In this document: one piece after another, positions 62,478 to 64,000 of the stretch
Layout: each line of letters opens with the position of its first letter
Position numbering within the stretch: position 1 is the stretch's first letter
NCBI RefSeq assembly: GCF_012927745.1
Contig: NZ_JABBKX010000001.1
Coordinates: forward strand, 124,001 to 188,000
DNA from: Neoroseomonas marina
GTDB taxonomy: Bacteria > Pseudomonadota > Alphaproteobacteria > Acetobacterales > Acetobacteraceae
Direction: 5' to 3'
Length of the DNA stretch: 64,000 bases
Notes under the pieces: generated by a model
Told to the model about the DNA's origin: nothing
Database searches by the model: none
Seen by the model: only the letters and a program-made list of their open reading frames with translations
Position numbers and translations under genes: made by a program

Positions 62478-64000
62478 GTGAAACGCATTCTCCGCTGGGC
62501 CGGGCGCACGCTCCTCGGCCTGTTGATCCTGGTCGTGCTCGCCGTGGGGGGACTCGCGGCGGCGCTCTGGTGGACGCTGCCGTCGCGGGATGGACGCGTC
62601 GCCCTGCCCGGCCTCGCCGCGCCGGTCGAGATCGCCTTCGACGCCCACGCGATCCCGCGCATCCGTGCGGGCAGCGATGCCGATGCCTGGACCGCGCTCG
62701 GCTGGCTGCATGCGCGCGACAGGCTGTTCCAGATGGAGATGATGCGCCGCGGCGCGACCGGCCGCGTCGCCGAGATCACCGGATCGGCCGCGCTGCGTTT
62801 CGACCGCTACATGCGCCTGTTCGGCTTCGAGCAGCGCGCGGCACTGGACCTCGCGGCCCTGCCCCCGGAAACCCGCGCGGCGCTCGAAGCCTATGCCAGG
62901 GGCGTGAATGCCTGGATCGCGGCGCGCGGTCGCTTCGCGGCACCGGAATTCGTCCTGCTTGGCGCGCCGGAGCCCTGGCGGCCGCTCGACAGCCTGCTCT
63001 GGGGCAAGGCGATGGGGCTGTCGCTGTCGGGGAATTTCCGGGGCGACCTCGACCGGGCGCGGCTGGCCGCGATCCTGCCGGCCGAACGGCTCGCGGCGCT
63101 CTGGCCGGTCGACACCTCGCCCGGCCGGCCGGACCGGCCGGACCTCGGCGCCGGGTCGGGCCCGCCGGCCAGCATGAGCGCGATCGAGCCGTTGCGGGGG
63201 CTGGAGAGCCTGATCGCGCAGTTGCCGCGCTTCCCGGACGAGAACCCGATCCCCTCCAGCGCCTCCAACGCCTGGGCGGTCGGCGCGGCGCGCGCGACCG
63301 GGGGTGCGCCGCTGCTCGCCTCGGACCCGCATCTTGGCTACCAGGCGCCGGTCCTGTGGTACCTGGCGCGGATCGAGCTGCCGGGCGGTCGGGTGCTCGC
63401 CGGCGCGACGGCGCCCGGGGTGCCGGGCATCGTCATCGGCCGGAACGAGCGCCTCGCCTGGGGCTTCACGACCACGCATTCCGACACCCAGGACGTCTTC
63501 GTCGAACGCCTGGCCGGGCCCGACGCCTACCAGACCCCCGACGGCCCACGCCCCTTCACGGTGCGGGAGGAAGTCATCCGCGTCCGCTTCGGCGACCCCG
63601 TGACGATGCGGGTGCGCGAGAGCCGGCACGGTCCGGTGCTGTCGGATCTCGACGCGCCGCAGGGCCGGGCGGACGGCACCGTCGTCGCGTTGGCGATGGC
63701 GAACCTCGCGCCGGCGGACACCGCCGCGGCGGGGCTTCTGGCGCTGAATTCGGGGCGCAGCATCGCCGATGCGCGGGTCGCCGCGCGGCTCATCACCAGC
63801 CCGCCGCAGAACCTGACGGTGGCCGACGCCGATGGCGGCATCGCCATGTACCTGACCGGGCGCACGCCGATCCGCCGGGCCGGCGACGGCAGCCTGCCAG
63901 TGCCGGGCTGGGATGGCGCGCATGACTGGACCGGCTTCGTCCCGTTCGACGCCATGCCCCATGTCGAGAACCCGGCCAGCGGCATGGTCGCCAACGGCAA
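62478..64000 (+). CDS. Penicillin acylase family protein (Ntn hydrolase), 3' end outside window
   Basis: At least 507 residues are encoded and the frame is open to the window end. It starts with GTG and has an N-terminal membrane segment (LLGLLILVVLAVGGLAAALWW). The alpha-chain pattern VEIAFDAHAIPRIRAGSDADAWTALGWLHARDRLFQMEMMRR follows. The precursor should cleave itself before Ser263 in SSASNAWAVGA, which becomes the N-terminal nucleophile. LLASDPHLGYQAP, GVPGIVIGRNERLAWGFT and VRESRHGPVLSD are beta-chain landmarks. Family members cleave amide-linked acyl groups of beta-lactams, homoserine lactones or other N-acyl compounds. Substrate is unknown. Confidence 0.9.
   Translation, partial: MKRILRWAGRTLLGLLILVVLAVGGLAAALWWTLPSRDGRVALPGLAAPVEIAFDAHAIPRIRAGSDADAWTALGWLHARDRLFQMEMMRRGATGRVAEITGSAALRFDRYMRLFGFEQRAALDLAALPPETRAALEAYARGVNAWIAARGRFAAPEFVLLGAPEPWRPLDSLLWGKAMGLSLSGNFRGDLDRARLAAILPAERLAALWPVDTSPGRPDRPDLGAGSGPPASMSAIEPLRGLESLIAQLPRFPDENPIPSSASNAWAVGAARATGGAPLLASDPHLGYQAPVLWYLARIELPGGRVLAGATAPGVPGIVIGRNERLAWGFTTTHSDTQDVFVERLAGPDAYQTPDGPRPFTVREEVIRVRFGDPVTMRVRESRHGPVLSDLDAPQGRADGTVVALAMANLAPADTAAAGLLALNSGRSIADARVAARLITSPPQNLTVADADGGIAMYLTGRTPIRRAGDGSLPVPGWDGAHDWTGFVPFDAMPHVENPASGMVANG

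Noticed and set aside
62250..63962. 570-codon minus-strand frame and a 451-codon plus-strand frame over the penicillin acylase
   Set aside because: The true gene is the third frame, open from 62478 to the window end, with Ntn-hydrolase motifs.

Overview
The window is a high-GC (about 70 percent) chromosomal segment of an alphaproteobacterium, most likely an Acetobacteraceae member of the Roseomonas type. The basis is the GC content, three orphan Bug-type periplasmic binding proteins, several CoA-transferases, the plsX-fabH-ihfA-merR order, a cytochrome bc1 assembly chaperone and a remnant of bacteriochlorophyll genes. This placement is inference from gene content, with no database search. Genes are dense, many start with GTG, and overlapping ATGA/GTGA stop-start junctions are common.

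Layout. 1-6.7 kb: the end of a ThDP enzyme, a large family 2 glycosyltransferase, a secreted caspase-like protein, a nucleotide-sugar dehydrogenase and uracil phosphoribosyltransferase. 6.7-16.3 kb: chorismate mutase, a class III aminotransferase, an AsmA/YhdP-like envelope protein diverging from glnE, a Bcp peroxiredoxin and two paralogous J-like proteins. 16.4-20.7 kb: Bug protein plus CoA-transferase, then a TetR regulator with two glutathione transferases behind two palindromes. 20.7-31.1 kb: accessory metabolism, with a reductase, an SDR, an overlapping operon (Bug protein, two polysaccharide-deacetylase-fold hydrolases, CitE-like lyase), a lone Flp pilin, nucleoside hydrolase plus M20 amidohydrolase, and a phosphoribosyltransferase plus peptide-type binding protein. 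31.4-36 kb: a three-subunit molybdoenzyme best explained as the sulfite dehydrogenase SoeABC. 36-37.6 kb: LysR, tautomerase, DUF1127 protein.

37.6-54 kb is mostly housekeeping: tRNA-Pro(GGG), merR-like, ihfA, fabH, plsX, rpmF, DUF177, the bc1 chaperone and divergent bamE. A long leftward run follows (rpiB, glyA, nrdR, zinc peptidase, ribD, ribE, a RibB with a degenerate second domain, ribH, nusB, thiL), then rightward metY and hemB. 54-64 kb: SDR, alpha/beta hydrolase, CoA-transferase diverging from a third Bug gene, a tiny lipoprotein, aldehyde dehydrogenase, a bchE/bchJ remnant fused to a lipoprotein reading frame, a TPR protein and the first two thirds of a penicillin acylase-type hydrolase.

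No CRISPR array, insertion sequence, prophage or rRNA was seen. The most noteworthy observations are the bchE-bchJ fossil, the paired J-like proteins with a promoter-spacer operator, the TetR gene with a probable CTG start and two perfect palindromes, a possible switchable leader before metY, a NrdR-box-like site in front of nrdR, and the RibB-type enzyme whose cyclohydrolase domain has lost its zinc ligands.
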